DNA of 64,000 nucleotides from a virus: positions 1-64,000 of the IMG/VR virus record IMGVR_UViG_3300029319_000029. The stretch is one strand, 5' to 3'. Positions 1-6,887 of the stretch are shown piece after piece. The notes beneath the pieces are model-generated. The model was not told the DNA's origin. It made no database searches and saw only the letters and a list, made by a program, of their open reading frames with translations. A program made the position numbers and the translations under genes. Within the stretch, counting starts at the first letter, position 1; each line of letters starts with the position of its first letter.

Positions 1-135
1 TTCGGTTGTCTTGAGGCTGAGGATGTGATGAGGTCGATGTTAAAAGAGGCTAAAGAGGAAGCGTTCACCGGCCCTCAAGAAGAGGTGGCTCAGTTAGAGG
101 AAATGGTCGATATACATTATATTGAAAATAATTAA
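1..135 (+). CDS. C-terminal end of an unknown protein (partial)
   Basis: An open frame enters from the left edge and gives 44 residues before TAA at 133-135. The visible part is acidic and probably helical (many Glu, Ala, Met), with no motif I recognise. The last codons and the stop run straight into the A-tract of the promoter at 144-172. The same arrangement recurs after other genes in this window. Confidence 0.6.
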   Translation, partial: FGCLEAEDVMRSMLKEAKEEAFTGPQEEVAQLEEMVDIHYIENN

Positions 136-143
136 AAAAAGGC

Positions 144-172
144 TTGACTCGTATTGATTTATTTCGTATATT
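144..172 (+). promoter_or_regulatory. sigma-70-like promoter, cassette copy 1
   Basis: TTGACT (144-149), a 17-base spacer and TATATT (167-172), preceded by a run of seven A. The downstream bases AAGGTGTA match the start region of the other copies. It would start transcription near 179-180 and drive the tRNA-like and tRNA-Gly leader. Confidence 0.8.
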
Positions 173-198
173 AAGGTGTAAGATAAATAAGACTTAGT

Positions 199-277
199 GT
201 GTCTGAAAAGCGGTCTTAGACCGAGAGTGGTGTAACTCCGGAGGTTACAACGTTGGGTTCGATTCCCACCAGGCGCC
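199..277 (+). ncRNA. tRNA-like element, cloverleaf incomplete
   Basis: A canonical T arm is present: loop TTCGATT at 258-264 closed by GGG/CCC. The bases 199-205 (GTGTCTG) pair with 270-276 (CAGGCGC) as a 7-bp acceptor with two G-U pairs. An anticodon-like hairpin at 232-248 (GTAAC/GTTAC, 7-base loop) would present CGG, but position 33 is C instead of U. The D arm does not fold and about six extra bases lie before the anticodon arm, where a perfect CGGTCT-T-AGACCG palindrome sits. This could be a decayed tRNA (Pro-like) or a different tRNA-mimicking RNA. Confidence 0.35.
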
Positions 278-297
278 CAAAAAATTAAAAAAAAGGC

Positions 298-326
298 TTG
301 ACATTAACAAAATAATGTCGTATATT
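298..326 (+). promoter_or_regulatory. sigma-70-like promoter, cassette copy 2
   Basis: TTGACA (298-303), a 17-base spacer and TATATT (321-326), preceded by AAAAAAAAGGC. GTATGATA follows the -10 box as in other copies. It lies just upstream of the tRNA-Gly. Between it and the tRNA I see only a 7-bp inverted repeat (407-413 with 437-443) and no gene. Confidence 0.8.
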
Positions 327-467
327 TATGTATGATATTTGATTGATAAATAAAGATTTGATCGTGAGTGGTTTTGTAGTTTTCTTCTCTAATTGAAAAC
401 GAGGACATTTCAGACTTTTCATTTTAATTCAGAGTACTGAAATAGGCGGGTGGGACATTTTTGATTT

Positions 468-539
468 GCGGTGGAAGTATCAAGGGTGATACGCTTCTAT
501 TCCATAGAAGAGGGTGGAGTTCGATTCTCTAACACCGCT
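468..539 (+). tRNA. tRNA-Gly (anticodon TCC)
   Basis: A full 72-nt cloverleaf can be drawn. The acceptor GCGGTG pairs with CACCGC (position 7 is G-A). The D stem is GTAT/ATAC with GG in the loop. The anticodon stem CTTCT/AGAAG encloses ATTCCAT, giving U33 and anticodon TCC for GGA codons. The T stem TGGAG/CTCTA carries the loop TTCGATT, and the discriminator is T, as expected for glycine. CCA is not encoded. It is transcribed from the promoter at 298-326, and no other gene lies between it and the small gene at 682. Confidence 0.85.
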
Positions 540-547
540 CAATAACT

Positions 548-626
548 GACCTGAGAGGCGCCTTAGGTCGAAGCGAATAGGATGTGATGACATCACTGTT
601 CTATTTCAATAGTCAGGATTCGCTTC
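548..626 (+). other. strong inverted repeats after tRNA-Gly
   Basis: GACCT (548-552) pairs with AGGTC (565-569). Directly after it GAAGCGAAT (570-578) pairs perfectly with ATTCGCTTC (618-626). An inner GTGATG/CATCAC hairpin (584-596) lies inside the second arm. There is no T-loop sequence, so this is not a tRNA. No U-run follows, so it is not a simple terminator. It may be a processed RNA or a leader of the next gene. Confidence 0.5.
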
Positions 627-681
627 GTAAATTTAAGCGGTGAGCTAAAAAATAATCAGCGCTAATAACTGGAGAAAGACA

Positions 682-891
682 ATGGACACAGATGAGTTCG
701 ATAATATGACCAACGCACAACAGGCGGACTACCTGATTAAGAGGGTGAGCAGAAAGATAAGTGAGGTGCGCACAGGAGAGTTCTGGACGAAGGATTATGA
801 CGAAGGTGAGATGGAGATGATGTTAACCGCTATGTGGGAGGGATACGAACGCACAGGCGACGACAAAGGGGTTGTGGTGGGTTTTAGCTGA
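682..891 (+). CDS. small acidic protein of unknown function
   Basis: 69 aa, starting at an ATG preceded by GGAG (ACTGGAGAAAGACA). It is rich in Asp, Glu and Met, soluble and probably helical. Nothing in it matches a family I know. It is the first protein gene after the promoter/tRNA leader, so it may be expressed early. Its base composition is less A+T-rich than the following genes. Confidence 0.65.
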   Translation: MDTDEFDNMTNAQQADYLIKRVSRKISEVRTGEFWTKDYDEGEMEMMLTAMWEGYERTGDDKGVVVGFS

Positions 892-977
892 TGATAACTG
901 GAGAATCTGACATTGTGTCGGATAACTGGATATAATGGCTACCTGCACTAATTAGTCGTTAACCCAAGCAATATGAC

Positions 978-1022
978 AAAATGACAGACCGCTCATACCT
1001 ATTTTCATCGAGGTGTCATTTT
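978..1022 (+). other. 9-bp inverted repeat in a gene-free gap
   Basis: AAAATGACA (978-986) pairs with TGTCATTTT (1014-1022) in the gap 892-1058. A-tracts and T-tracts flank it, so it can form a hairpin with a large loop that ends in T residues. It may be a weak terminator or attenuator before the following small-gene run. The rest of the gap (892-977) holds only a short hairpin-forming stretch and no convincing gene. Confidence 0.4.
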
Positions 1023-1058
1023 TGCCACTATAAGAATTAATAAACTAAGGTATCATTT

Positions 1059-1208
1059 ATGATAGACACAAAACAAATAATAGAGCTATTGGAGAACATC
1101 GACCAGCTTTTAAACGACGGCAACATCGATGACGCTCAAATAGAAATAGCGTTATGGTTAAGAACCTTTTACAAGTTACAAGCACAGCAAAAGGAATCAC
1201 TACTTTGA
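1059..1208 (+). CDS. 49-aa protein of unknown function
   Basis: ATG at 1059 with an AAGG site about eight bases upstream, stop TGA at 1206-1208. The product is a charged amphipathic helix-rich peptide (starts MIDTKQIIELLENIDQLL). Its stop overlaps the proposed TTG start of the next gene (TTGA), the usual coupling in this region, which supports it as a real gene. Confidence 0.55.
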   Translation: MIDTKQIIELLENIDQLLNDGNIDDAQIEIALWLRTFYKLQAQQKESLL

Positions 1209-1465
1209 AATTCATCTATCTCAACCTATATAAATTTAATCAATCCAAACCCATATGTGAGGTCAACGATGTTCTGGTACAATGGGATGAATGTGATTTA
1301 TCCAAACTACCACCATTGATAGAGCCCGGCACAGCATCTATGATTTCACACGGGAAGTTTTCCAAATACAATGATGAGGATTTACCCACAACCTTTAGGG
1401 ATACCGATGGTAACGAACATCTAATAGCTGATATAACTATGTACAAATCTTCTAAGCGTTATTAA
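1205..1465 (+). CDS. 86-aa protein of unknown function
   Basis: The frame can be extended upstream to ATG 1154, but that would overlap the previous gene by 55 bases. TTG at 1205 overlaps its stop as TTGA and has AAGGA about ten bases upstream, so I prefer TTG. The product (86 aa) begins LKFIYLNLYKF and contains an EVNDVLVQWDE segment and a C-terminal DGNEHLIADI strand. It looks like a small beta-rich protein; I do not recognise the family. Confidence 0.55.
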   Translation: MKFIYLNLYKFNQSKPICEVNDVLVQWDECDLSKLPPLIEPGTASMISHGKFSKYNDEDLPTTFRDTDGNEHLIADITMYKSSKRY

Positions 1466-1570
1466 ATGGATTACAAATTAATTATAGGCGATGGTTGGAT
1501 TTTTATAGCCGTCGGTCTTTACATCATTTATAAATACATCAAATCAGTAATGGGGTATGATGATGATTGA
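1466..1570 (+). CDS. 34-aa single-span membrane microprotein
   Basis: ATG at 1466 follows the previous stop at once; TGA at 1568-1570. Residues about 6-23 (IIGDGWIFIAVGLYIIYK) form one membrane span, followed by a short charged tail ending GYDDD. Its end overlaps the next start region, as do all genes here. Confidence 0.5.
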   Translation: MDYKLIIGDGWIFIAVGLYIIYKYIKSVMGYDDD

Positions 1571-1778
1571 ACAAATAGAACGTAACCTATCCCAACGTGC
1601 GGGCTTAGGTTTTTTTATCATGATAGTCATTGGCTTTTTAGCCTTAGTGATTAACCAACCCTACATAACAAACCTCAAGTTTTCCTTTATGGGTTTTTTT
1701 ATAGCGCTTGTTTTGGTTAGCTTTTTTTTGTTAGGTATGTGGAAAGTAAAGGAGGCATTGGAATCAGATGGAGATTGA
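1557..1778 (+). CDS. 73-aa protein with two membrane spans
   Basis: Three successive ATG codons (1557, 1560, 1563) could start it. Two hydrophobic segments (about residues 18-35 and 43-62) are separated by a short loop, with a charged C-terminal tail. It overlaps the genes on both sides by 11-14 bases, indicating translational coupling. Function unknown; an inner-membrane protein is the safest reading. Confidence 0.6.
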   Translation: MMMIEQIERNLSQRAGLGFFIMIVIGFLALVINQPYITNLKFSFMGFFIALVLVSFFLLGMWKVKEALESDGD

Positions 1779-2109
1779 CCACGTAGCGATTCAGGTTGAC
1801 GACATAAAGGAATCAATAGATTATTATAAGGGTTATGGAGCCAAGCTTATATATTGGGGTAGAAAGAATAAATACACACCATTCGATATTAAACACGATT
1901 GGGCCTTTTTACAATTCGATAACATTAAACTGGCTTTGGTCTCAGGCGAATCACATCCCTATCACATAGCCTTTGCCGTTGATATGTTGGATAGTATGGA
2001 GACCACAAAACATAGGGATGGTACTGAGAGTTATTATACGACCGACCCCAGCGGAAACAAAATAGAAATAATAAAATATCCAGAGGGATATTTAGAGGAG
2101 TTACAATGA
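1768..2109 (+). CDS. VOC (glyoxalase/bleomycin-resistance) family protein
   Basis: 113 aa, the length of a single vicinal-oxygen-chelate domain. It opens with EIDHVAIQVDDI, where His5 is the usual first metal ligand. A second His lies in YHIAFAV, and the classic end motif DPSGNKIEIIKYP carries the Glu ligand. Such proteins are metal-dependent lyases, dioxygenases or drug-binding proteins; the substrate cannot be read from sequence. It overlaps the following gene by four bases. Confidence 0.75.
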   Translation: MEIDHVAIQVDDIKESIDYYKGYGAKLIYWGRKNKYTPFDIKHDWAFLQFDNIKLALVSGESHPYHIAFAVDMLDSMETTKHRDGTESYYTTDPSGNKIEIIKYPEGYLEELQ

Positions 2110-2336
2110 CCATAATGGAAGCCTTTAAGATTATGTCTGAGCACTTTGACGACAATGAGGAGTTGGGTGCTTATATCAGAATGTTGACCACCATACCTGA
2201 GGGTTCTTTGGATTTGAATGGATTCAACATAGACCTCAAACATTTTGCCGATGAGTTTCACGAGGGTAGGAGCGGTGATAACAATAATTTAACTTTAGAT
2301 GATTTATTAAACAACGTAGGACTTAGAAAACAATGA
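2106..2336 (+). CDS. 76-aa acidic protein of unknown function
   Basis: Coupled by an ATGA overlap to the VOC gene upstream. It is acidic and soluble, with an N-terminal helix (MEAFKIMSEHFDDNEEL) and a C-terminal LDDLLNNVGL helix. No family recognised. Confidence 0.6.
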   Translation: MTIMEAFKIMSEHFDDNEELGAYIRMLTTIPEGSLDLNGFNIDLKHFADEFHEGRSGDNNNLTLDDLLNNVGLRKQ

Positions 2337-2407
2337 TATACTTTTTAATGTTACTCGCAATAACGTGTTTGGTTGGCGCATTATATATGTTGATGAACAA
2401 TGATTAG
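2333..2407 (+). CDS. 24-aa membrane microprotein
   Basis: ATG overlaps the preceding stop (ATGA) and TAG lies at 2405-2407, overlapping the next start at 2400. Almost the whole product is one hydrophobic segment (MIYFLMLLAITCLVGALYML) with an MNND tail. Overlap on both sides argues that it is translated, but its size limits certainty. Confidence 0.4.
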   Translation: MIYFLMLLAITCLVGALYMLMNND

Positions 2408-2801
2408 GGAGATAATACGACCCTTATTACAAGAGATATACCAAGACGATGGTTGGAAGATGTTGGTATGTTGTATGTTGGTTAACCTAACCAATAGAAA
2501 ACAGGTGGATACTATTAGGGATAAACTATTCAGTAGGTATCCAACACCTAAAGATATGATGAGAGCTAAACATACAGATTTAGTAGATATAATAAAACCA
2601 TTAGGATTATACAACACACGAGCTGACCGTTTGATAAAGATGAGTGAGGGTTATGTTAACGGATTCAAATCGGTGGATGAGTTATATGGTATAGGACAAT
2701 ACGCTAAAGACTCGTGGGATATATTTCAAAATAATAATTTAAACGTAAAACCAACCGATAAGGTTTTACAAGAATATCTTAGACAAGAGAGCAATCAATG
2801 A
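2400..2801 (+). CDS. MBD4-like HhH-GPD DNA glycosylase
   Basis: 133 aa. LVCCMLVNLTNRKQV (about 22-36), then IIKPLGLYNTRADRLIKMSE (64-83), the helix-hairpin-helix ELYGIGQYAKDS (94-105) and VKPTDKVLQEYL (116-127) follow the order of the catalytic domain of MBD4, a thymine/uracil mismatch DNA glycosylase. Asp120 in PTDK aligns with the catalytic Asp of the family. There is no Cys4 iron-sulphur cluster, again as in MBD4 and unlike endonuclease III. It would remove a damaged or mismatched base; the exact base is unknown. It overlaps neighbours on both sides. Confidence 0.75.
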   Translation: MIREIIRPLLQEIYQDDGWKMLVCCMLVNLTNRKQVDTIRDKLFSRYPTPKDMMRAKHTDLVDIIKPLGLYNTRADRLIKMSEGYVNGFKSVDELYGIGQYAKDSWDIFQNNNLNVKPTDKVLQEYLRQESNQ

Positions 2802-3109
2802 TGTATTTTTTATTAGGTGTACTAGCACCCATATTTTTAAATCTTTTACATATGTGCATCAACATATATGTTTGTGTCGCAAGAGGAAGCGTTATGAGTT
2901 TAGCTTTTAGCGGTGCTGGATTCTTTACCAAAAGTATGGGTATGGTTGTAATAATGTATTTGGGAATAGAGACATTTGGACTCAACTTTAAAATTTTTAT
3001 ACCACTACTTAGTTTGTTTTTTCTGATGACGCATTTTATTGAGGCGTTTGTCATACAACACTACATACAACAAAACGTACCAAAACATTTACAAGACTTA
3101 CAACTATGA
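2798..3109 (+). CDS. 103-aa protein with about three membrane spans
   Basis: Hydrophobic stretches at about residues 3-27, 40-58 and 64-86 give three membrane spans with few charges. It overlaps the glycosylase by four bases and the next gene by four bases (ATGA). No family assigned. Confidence 0.6.
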   Translation: MMYFLLGVLAPIFLNLLHMCINIYVCVARGSVMSLAFSGAGFFTKSMGMVVIMYLGIETFGLNFKIFIPLLSLFFLMTHFIEAFVIQHYIQQNVPKHLQDLQL

Positions 3110-3243
3110 GAGAACGAATCACACTCTGGTTTTTTCATAATGTGATGTTGAGAATATTTGGTATTTGGTATGGCAGGCATTTAGCTAAGATTAGGGATAA
3201 TGGTGAGTTTGGTAGAAAACATAGACCACCGAATTCGGTCTGA
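3106..3243 (+). CDS. 45-aa basic protein of unknown function
   Basis: ATG at 3106 overlaps the preceding stop; TGA at 3241-3243. The N-terminal half is hydrophobic/amphipathic (WFFHNVMLRIFGIWYGRH) and the rest is basic (KIRDNGEFGRKHRP). It may be a membrane-surface peptide. Confidence 0.5.
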   Translation: MRERITLWFFHNVMLRIFGIWYGRHLAKIRDNGEFGRKHRPPNSV

Positions 3244-3251
3244 AAGGAAAC

Positions 3252-3470
3252 ATGCAAAAAAACAAACTCAAGAAAATCAATCTAACTCAGTTTTATATTC
3301 AATTGATGACCGCATCAATATTTGCTTTTATGTCAATCAGAGATGAGGACATCCTAAAAATGATGATAGCTTTTTTATTATTATTTAATTGGGGTTTGGG
3401 ATACTGGCGTCACAGAATAGTTCGTAGAAGAATTAATAACAATATGAATCCGTGGACACAAAGAGATTAA
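3252..3470 (+). CDS. 72-aa small membrane protein
   Basis: AAGGAA lies just upstream of the ATG. There are one or two hydrophobic segments (about 14-29 and 36-52), a basic RHRIVRRRINNN cluster and a short tail ending WTQRD. The stop codon leads directly into the promoter at 3479, closing this gene run. Confidence 0.6.
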   Translation: MQKNKLKKINLTQFYIQLMTASIFAFMSIRDEDILKMMIAFLLLFNWGLGYWRHRIVRRRINNNMNPWTQRD

Positions 3471-3478
3471 AAAAAGGC

Positions 3479-3507
3479 TTGACTTTAATAATAAATTTTT
3501 TTATATT
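3479..3507 (+). promoter_or_regulatory. sigma-70-like promoter, cassette copy 3
   Basis: TTGACT (3479-3484), a 17-base spacer and TATATT (3502-3507), with the AAAAAAGGC lead that is shared with copies 1 and 2. It begins directly after the TAA of the gene at 3252 and should drive the run 3537-6836 that includes phoH and uvsE. Confidence 0.75.
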
Positions 3508-3536
3508 AGATTAAATAATCAGAAAGTAAACGTAGA

Positions 3537-3746
3537 ATGAAAAGAAAAAAGAAAACTCCTAAAAGAAAAAAGTGTAGCAGCTGTGGAAAAATAAGGGAGG
3601 TATCTTTGACAAAAACTATAGTTCCAGCTTATTTTGATTACCAAAATATACCACCTTATCAAAAGGGTAAGAATAAAATAAAGCGTGAGGATTTAAAGGG
3701 TGACAGAAAATGCATAATCAAATATTTTTGTGAGGAGTGTAGATGA
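3537..3746 (+). CDS. small zinc-ribbon protein
   Basis: 69 aa with a very basic N-terminus (MKRKKKTPKRKK), then CSSC at about 13-16 and CEEC at 65-68. The two CxxC pairs would bind one zinc ion. First gene after the promoter at 3479. It may bind nucleic acid; no partner can be named. Confidence 0.6.
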   Translation: MKRKKKTPKRKKCSSCGKIREVSLTKTIVPAYFDYQNIPPYQKGKNKIKREDLKGDRKCIIKYFCEECR

Positions 3747-3886
3747 AGACTAAAGTAGAAATGGCGTTTGAAATTGTTGAGATAATATTAACGCTCATAG
3801 CAGGTGGTCTTATATTGTATGTGTTGTTTGGATTCTCACAGGGTATGGCTGCTTGGAACGAACTACATAATTTGATGAATAGATGA
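3743..3886 (+). CDS. 47-aa single-span membrane protein
   Basis: The ATG overlaps the preceding stop (ATGA) and the TGA at 3884-3886 overlaps the next start. One span at about 13-31 (IILTLIAGGLILYVLFGF) lies between a charged N-terminus and a polar tail. Function unknown. Confidence 0.5.
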   Translation: MKTKVEMAFEIVEIILTLIAGGLILYVLFGFSQGMAAWNELHNLMNR

Positions 3887-4089
3887 ACTGGTTTTATTTT
3901 CATTGTATTTTAAGTATTGTCATACTTATTGCTGACCACAACGGAACCTTAGAACCGACCATAAATAAGTTTGAGGAAAGTATTGGTATCAGAACAGAAA
4001 CCGTTAAGGACACAATAGATACGACACCACCATATTACATACCACCGATAGAAAAGGGGGAAGAGGATGACGAAGAAAAGAATTTATAA
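3883..4089 (+). CDS. 68-aa protein with N-terminal membrane/signal segment
   Basis: A hydrophobic N-terminus (WFYFHCILSIVILIA) is followed by an acidic, Pro-rich tail ending KGEEDDEEKNL. The tail overlaps the start of phoH, whose ribosome site (GGGGGAAGAGG) lies inside this gene. The C-terminal part would face away from the cytoplasm if the segment is an uncleaved anchor. Unknown function. Confidence 0.55.
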   Translation: MNWFYFHCILSIVILIADHNGTLEPTINKFEESIGIRTETVKDTIDTTPPYYIPPIEKGEEDDEEKNL

Positions 4090-4810
4090 GTCATCAATTG
4101 GAGCTATTCCAAAGATTGTAAACAACATAAGTTTTAAGACACGTAATCAAAAAATATTTTATGACATAATAAGTGAGGAGCAAACTCAATTGGTATTATG
4201 TCACGGAATAGCTGGAACAGGTAAAACCTATATTTCAGTTTACAAAGCATTACAGGATGTTTTACGTCGTGGAACTGGTTATGACAAATTGATAATAATA
4301 AATCCAACTGTTGACGTTGGTAACGAAGATAAGTTAGGTTATCTACCTGGCGAGTTAGATAAAAAGATTCAACAATATAATGAATCAACCTTTACCATTT
4401 TAGATAAGATAGTTGGTAAAGATAAGGCTACAAAATTGTTAGCTGATAACAAAGTTGAGATTAGCGTTTTAAATTTTTTACGTGGGGTCAACTTAGAAAA
4501 TTGTTATGTGATATTGGATGAGGCGCAAAACGTATCACCAATGCAAATTAAAACTTTGATGACCAGAATATCTAATAATTGTAAAATGATAATGCAAGGT
4601 GATTTATCCCAATGTGATAAGTATAAAACTAATGGTGTGACAAACTATGAGAAGAGTGGATTCTATGATGCATGGTTTAGACTCAAAGGTGTTGAGGGTG
4701 TGAACCATATGGAATTCGATAGAGAGGATTCGGTTAGACATCCATTAGTAAAAAGGATTTTAAAAACTTACGAAGATGAACATCTAATAAATTTAAGTAA
4801 TAATAAATAA
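4067..4810 (+). CDS. phoH: PhoH-like ATPase
   Basis: 247 aa, the size of phage PhoH proteins. Walker A GIAGTGKT at 47-54, Walker B VILDEAQN around 148-155 and the family's MIMQGDLSQCD and INPTVDVG segments are all present. PhoH proteins are P-loop ATPases, predicted RNA helicase or RNase partners, and are common in marine phages; their exact role in infection is unsettled. A purine-rich ribosome site precedes the ATG. Genes up- and downstream are on the same strand, with uvsE ten bases later. Confidence 0.92.
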   Translation: MTKKRIYKSSIGAIPKIVNNISFKTRNQKIFYDIISEEQTQLVLCHGIAGTGKTYISVYKALQDVLRRGTGYDKLIIINPTVDVGNEDKLGYLPGELDKKIQQYNESTFTILDKIVGKDKATKLLADNKVEISVLNFLRGVNLENCYVILDEAQNVSPMQIKTLMTRISNNCKMIMQGDLSQCDKYKTNGVTNYEKSGFYDAWFRLKGVEGVNHMEFDREDSVRHPLVKRILKTYEDEHLINLSNNK

Positions 4811-4820
4811 GAGGTTATAA

Positions 4821-5816
4821 ATGAGATATGGTTATGCATGTATCAACATGCGATTGTCCTACCCACAGAAATATGGTGGAAAAGAAAAAGGAGTTAAACC
4901 AATAACAACAGGCCGTAGTATGATTAAGAGAACTTTTGAAACCAAAGGTTTGGATTATGCTTCAGAGCTCACATTATTAAATGTAAAGGATTTAGATACT
5001 ATTATAGATTATAACGTTATGTATGGTTATAACTTTTTTAGGATAACAAGCGGTTTAGCTCCGTGGAAATCTGAATATAGTTGGGATGACCTTAAGGACA
5101 TAGAGGACATTCGATGGTATCTTCATTCAGTAGGTATTAAAGCTGAAACGCATGATGTTCGTATCACCAGTCATCCAGGCCCTTTCAATGTTTTGACCTC
5201 ACCACACGAACACGTTGTTAAGAATTGTATAGGAGATTTAACTGACCACGCTGATGTATTTGATATGATGGGATTAAGTCGTACACCTTATAATAAAATA
5301 AACATCCATTTAGGTGGAGCTTATGGAGATAAGGAATCTGCTATGGAGAGGTTCTGCAAAAATTTTGAACAACTACCCGAATCGGCTAAAACACGCCTAA
5401 CCGTAGAGAACGATGATAAGGCTTCGATGTATTCGGTTCAGGAGTTATATGATGGAATATATAAGCGAATCGGTATACCGATTGTATTTGATTATCACCA
5501 CCATAGATTCTGCGATGGTGGGCTTACAGAGCAAGAGGCTTTGGAACTAGCTATGTCTACCTGGCCCAAAGATATTGTGCCAGTAGTTCACTATTCCGAA
5601 AGTAGAAGTAAAGAACAAATGGATGAATCGATTAAACCACAAGCTCACTCTGATTATGTTTACGATTATATCGATACATATGGTAACGATGTTGACATTA
5701 TGATTGAGGCTAAACACAAAGAGTTAGCTGTTGATAAATACAAAAAATTACACCAAAGGGTTCATCAAAGTAATTCTCTTTTTGACAAAAAATCTAATAA
5801 TTATATCTATGGATGA
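4821..5816 (+). CDS. uvsE: UV damage endonuclease UvsE/UvdE
   Basis: 331 aa. It begins MRYGYACINMRLSYP, the usual UvdE opening, and has NIHLGGAYGDKESAMERF, RLTVENDDKASMYS and IPIVFDYHHHRFCDGG, which hold the metal-binding His, Glu and Asp residues of this TIM-barrel enzyme. UvsE nicks DNA 5' of pyrimidine dimers and starts alternative excision repair. It follows phoH closely, and its stop overlaps the next gene by eight bases. A protective role against sunlight damage to phage DNA is inferred. Confidence 0.9.
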   Translation: MRYGYACINMRLSYPQKYGGKEKGVKPITTGRSMIKRTFETKGLDYASELTLLNVKDLDTIIDYNVMYGYNFFRITSGLAPWKSEYSWDDLKDIEDIRWYLHSVGIKAETHDVRITSHPGPFNVLTSPHEHVVKNCIGDLTDHADVFDMMGLSRTPYNKINIHLGGAYGDKESAMERFCKNFEQLPESAKTRLTVENDDKASMYSVQELYDGIYKRIGIPIVFDYHHHRFCDGGLTEQEALELAMSTWPKDIVPVVHYSESRSKEQMDESIKPQAHSDYVYDYIDTYGNDVDIMIEAKHKELAVDKYKKLHQRVHQSNSLFDKKSNNYIYG

Positions 5817-6330
5817 AATAAAGAAAATAGAGGAATGGATAGTCAATTATTTAGAAAAGCCAAACGAAAATTTCGGTGGTATGCCTGTTTGTCCTTTTGT
5901 AAAGAAAGAAAGAATAACAGAAAAATTATTAATAGATGTTTGGAAGCCTGAAGAAAAATCTTTTTTACAATTATTAGAAAAGTTAGATAAGTCTGAAAAA
6001 TATACATCGGCACTTTTGGTTTGTAAAGATACCGAAGATATTAAATGGGAAGAGGTAGATAGAAAAAAATTCCAAAAAACAATTCAGTTGTTAATGAAAG
6101 AAAAAGGTTACGACAATCTTAAGGCTTTATGTTTTTCACCTTTTGAAGAACATACCGCAGCTGGCGAAGAGACTAGAAAAGGTTCACCATATTTTTTAAT
6201 TAACATAGCTGAGAGTAAAGAGTTGAACGAAGCGCACAGAGCCCTATGGAAAACAAATTACTTTGATAACTTTACGGAAAAGGAGATTAAGGAATTAAAA
6301 GTATATCCAAAAAATAAAAAGATATTATGA
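5809..6330 (+). CDS. conserved-looking protein with PxCPF motif, unknown function
   Basis: The frame is open further upstream (to 5731, inside uvsE), but ATG 5809, overlapping the uvsE stop, is the sensible start and gives 173 aa. Visible features are GGMPVCPFVKK near residue 22, a CFSPFEEH segment, ETRKGSPYFLINIA, and a C-terminal EAHRALWKTNYFDNF. It appears globular and cytoplasmic. I cannot name the family or reaction. Confidence 0.6.
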   Translation: MDEIKKIEEWIVNYLEKPNENFGGMPVCPFVKKERITEKLLIDVWKPEEKSFLQLLEKLDKSEKYTSALLVCKDTEDIKWEEVDRKKFQKTIQLLMKEKGYDNLKALCFSPFEEHTAAGEETRKGSPYFLINIAESKELNEAHRALWKTNYFDNFTEKEIKELKVYPKNKKIL

Positions 6331-6836
6331 AGTGGAGTAAACGCCATAGAAAAACTTTTGGTAAGAAAACTAAAGAGAACGACCCAACGACTAATAACTT
6401 TAGATATCCACCTAAACCAGATTCGTATTACACAAAAGTGCCAGGTCATTGTAGATGGTGTAATAAAATGATTACCAAAGAAGATGGTTCTATAAACGAG
6501 AGACGCAATTGGCATGAGGATTGCTCTGATGAATATATGTTTTATTTTCACTCAGCCGCCACAAGAGATAAAGTTTATGAGAGAGATAGAGGTAGATGTA
6601 ATTATTGTGAGAAAAATTATATGGCGTGGGAAGTTGACCACATTAGACCGTTAGCTGAACAAAAAGGTTTAAAGCCAGAGGAGTTGGATTGGTCATATTG
6701 GCATATGGATAATTTACAAACATTATGTTACAAATGTCACAAAGAAAAATCTGGTAAGGAATTAAAAAATAAGTTTAAGATGATTAGAGAAAAAAAATCA
6801 AAAGTTCAAATAAAAAAACTTAAGACTTTTTTATAA
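6327..6836 (+). CDS. HNH endonuclease
   Basis: 169 aa. An N-terminal Cys/His cluster (CRWC...HEDC) is followed by a C-terminal HNH domain: CNYC, EVDHIRPL with His105, DNLQTLCYKCHKEKSG. The two CxxC pairs would hold a structural zinc and the His-Asn-His residues the catalytic metal. It may be a free-standing homing nuclease or a phage DNA-processing enzyme. It overlaps the gene at 5809 by four bases. No intron is evident nearby. Confidence 0.85.
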   Translation: MKWSKRHRKTFGKKTKENDPTTNNFRYPPKPDSYYTKVPGHCRWCNKMITKEDGSINERRNWHEDCSDEYMFYFHSAATRDKVYERDRGRCNYCEKNYMAWEVDHIRPLAEQKGLKPEELDWSYWHMDNLQTLCYKCHKEKSGKELKNKFKMIREKKSKVQIKKLKTFL

Positions 6837-6856
6837 ATGTTTTTGAAAAAATTATT

Positions 6857-6865
6857 ATATTTATA
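6857..6865 (+). promoter_or_regulatory. ATATTTATA motif (late promoter candidate)
   Basis: ATATTTATA in the short gap between the HNH gene and the lysis genes, 22 bases before the holin-like ATG at 6888. The same nine bases recur before structural genes later in the window. A late-expressed holin/endolysin pair would fit. Confidence 0.45.
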
Positions 6866-6887
6866 TTTGTTAATATGGAGAAAGTTA

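Noticed and set aside
570-626. A second tRNA after tRNA-Gly
   Set aside because: The 9-bp outer stem looks like an acceptor, but there is no T loop and only 57 bases.
1154-1204. ATG 1154 as start of the gene ending at 1465
   Set aside because: It would overlap the 49-aa gene by 55 bases; TTG 1205 has AAGGA upstream and overlaps the stop as TTGA.
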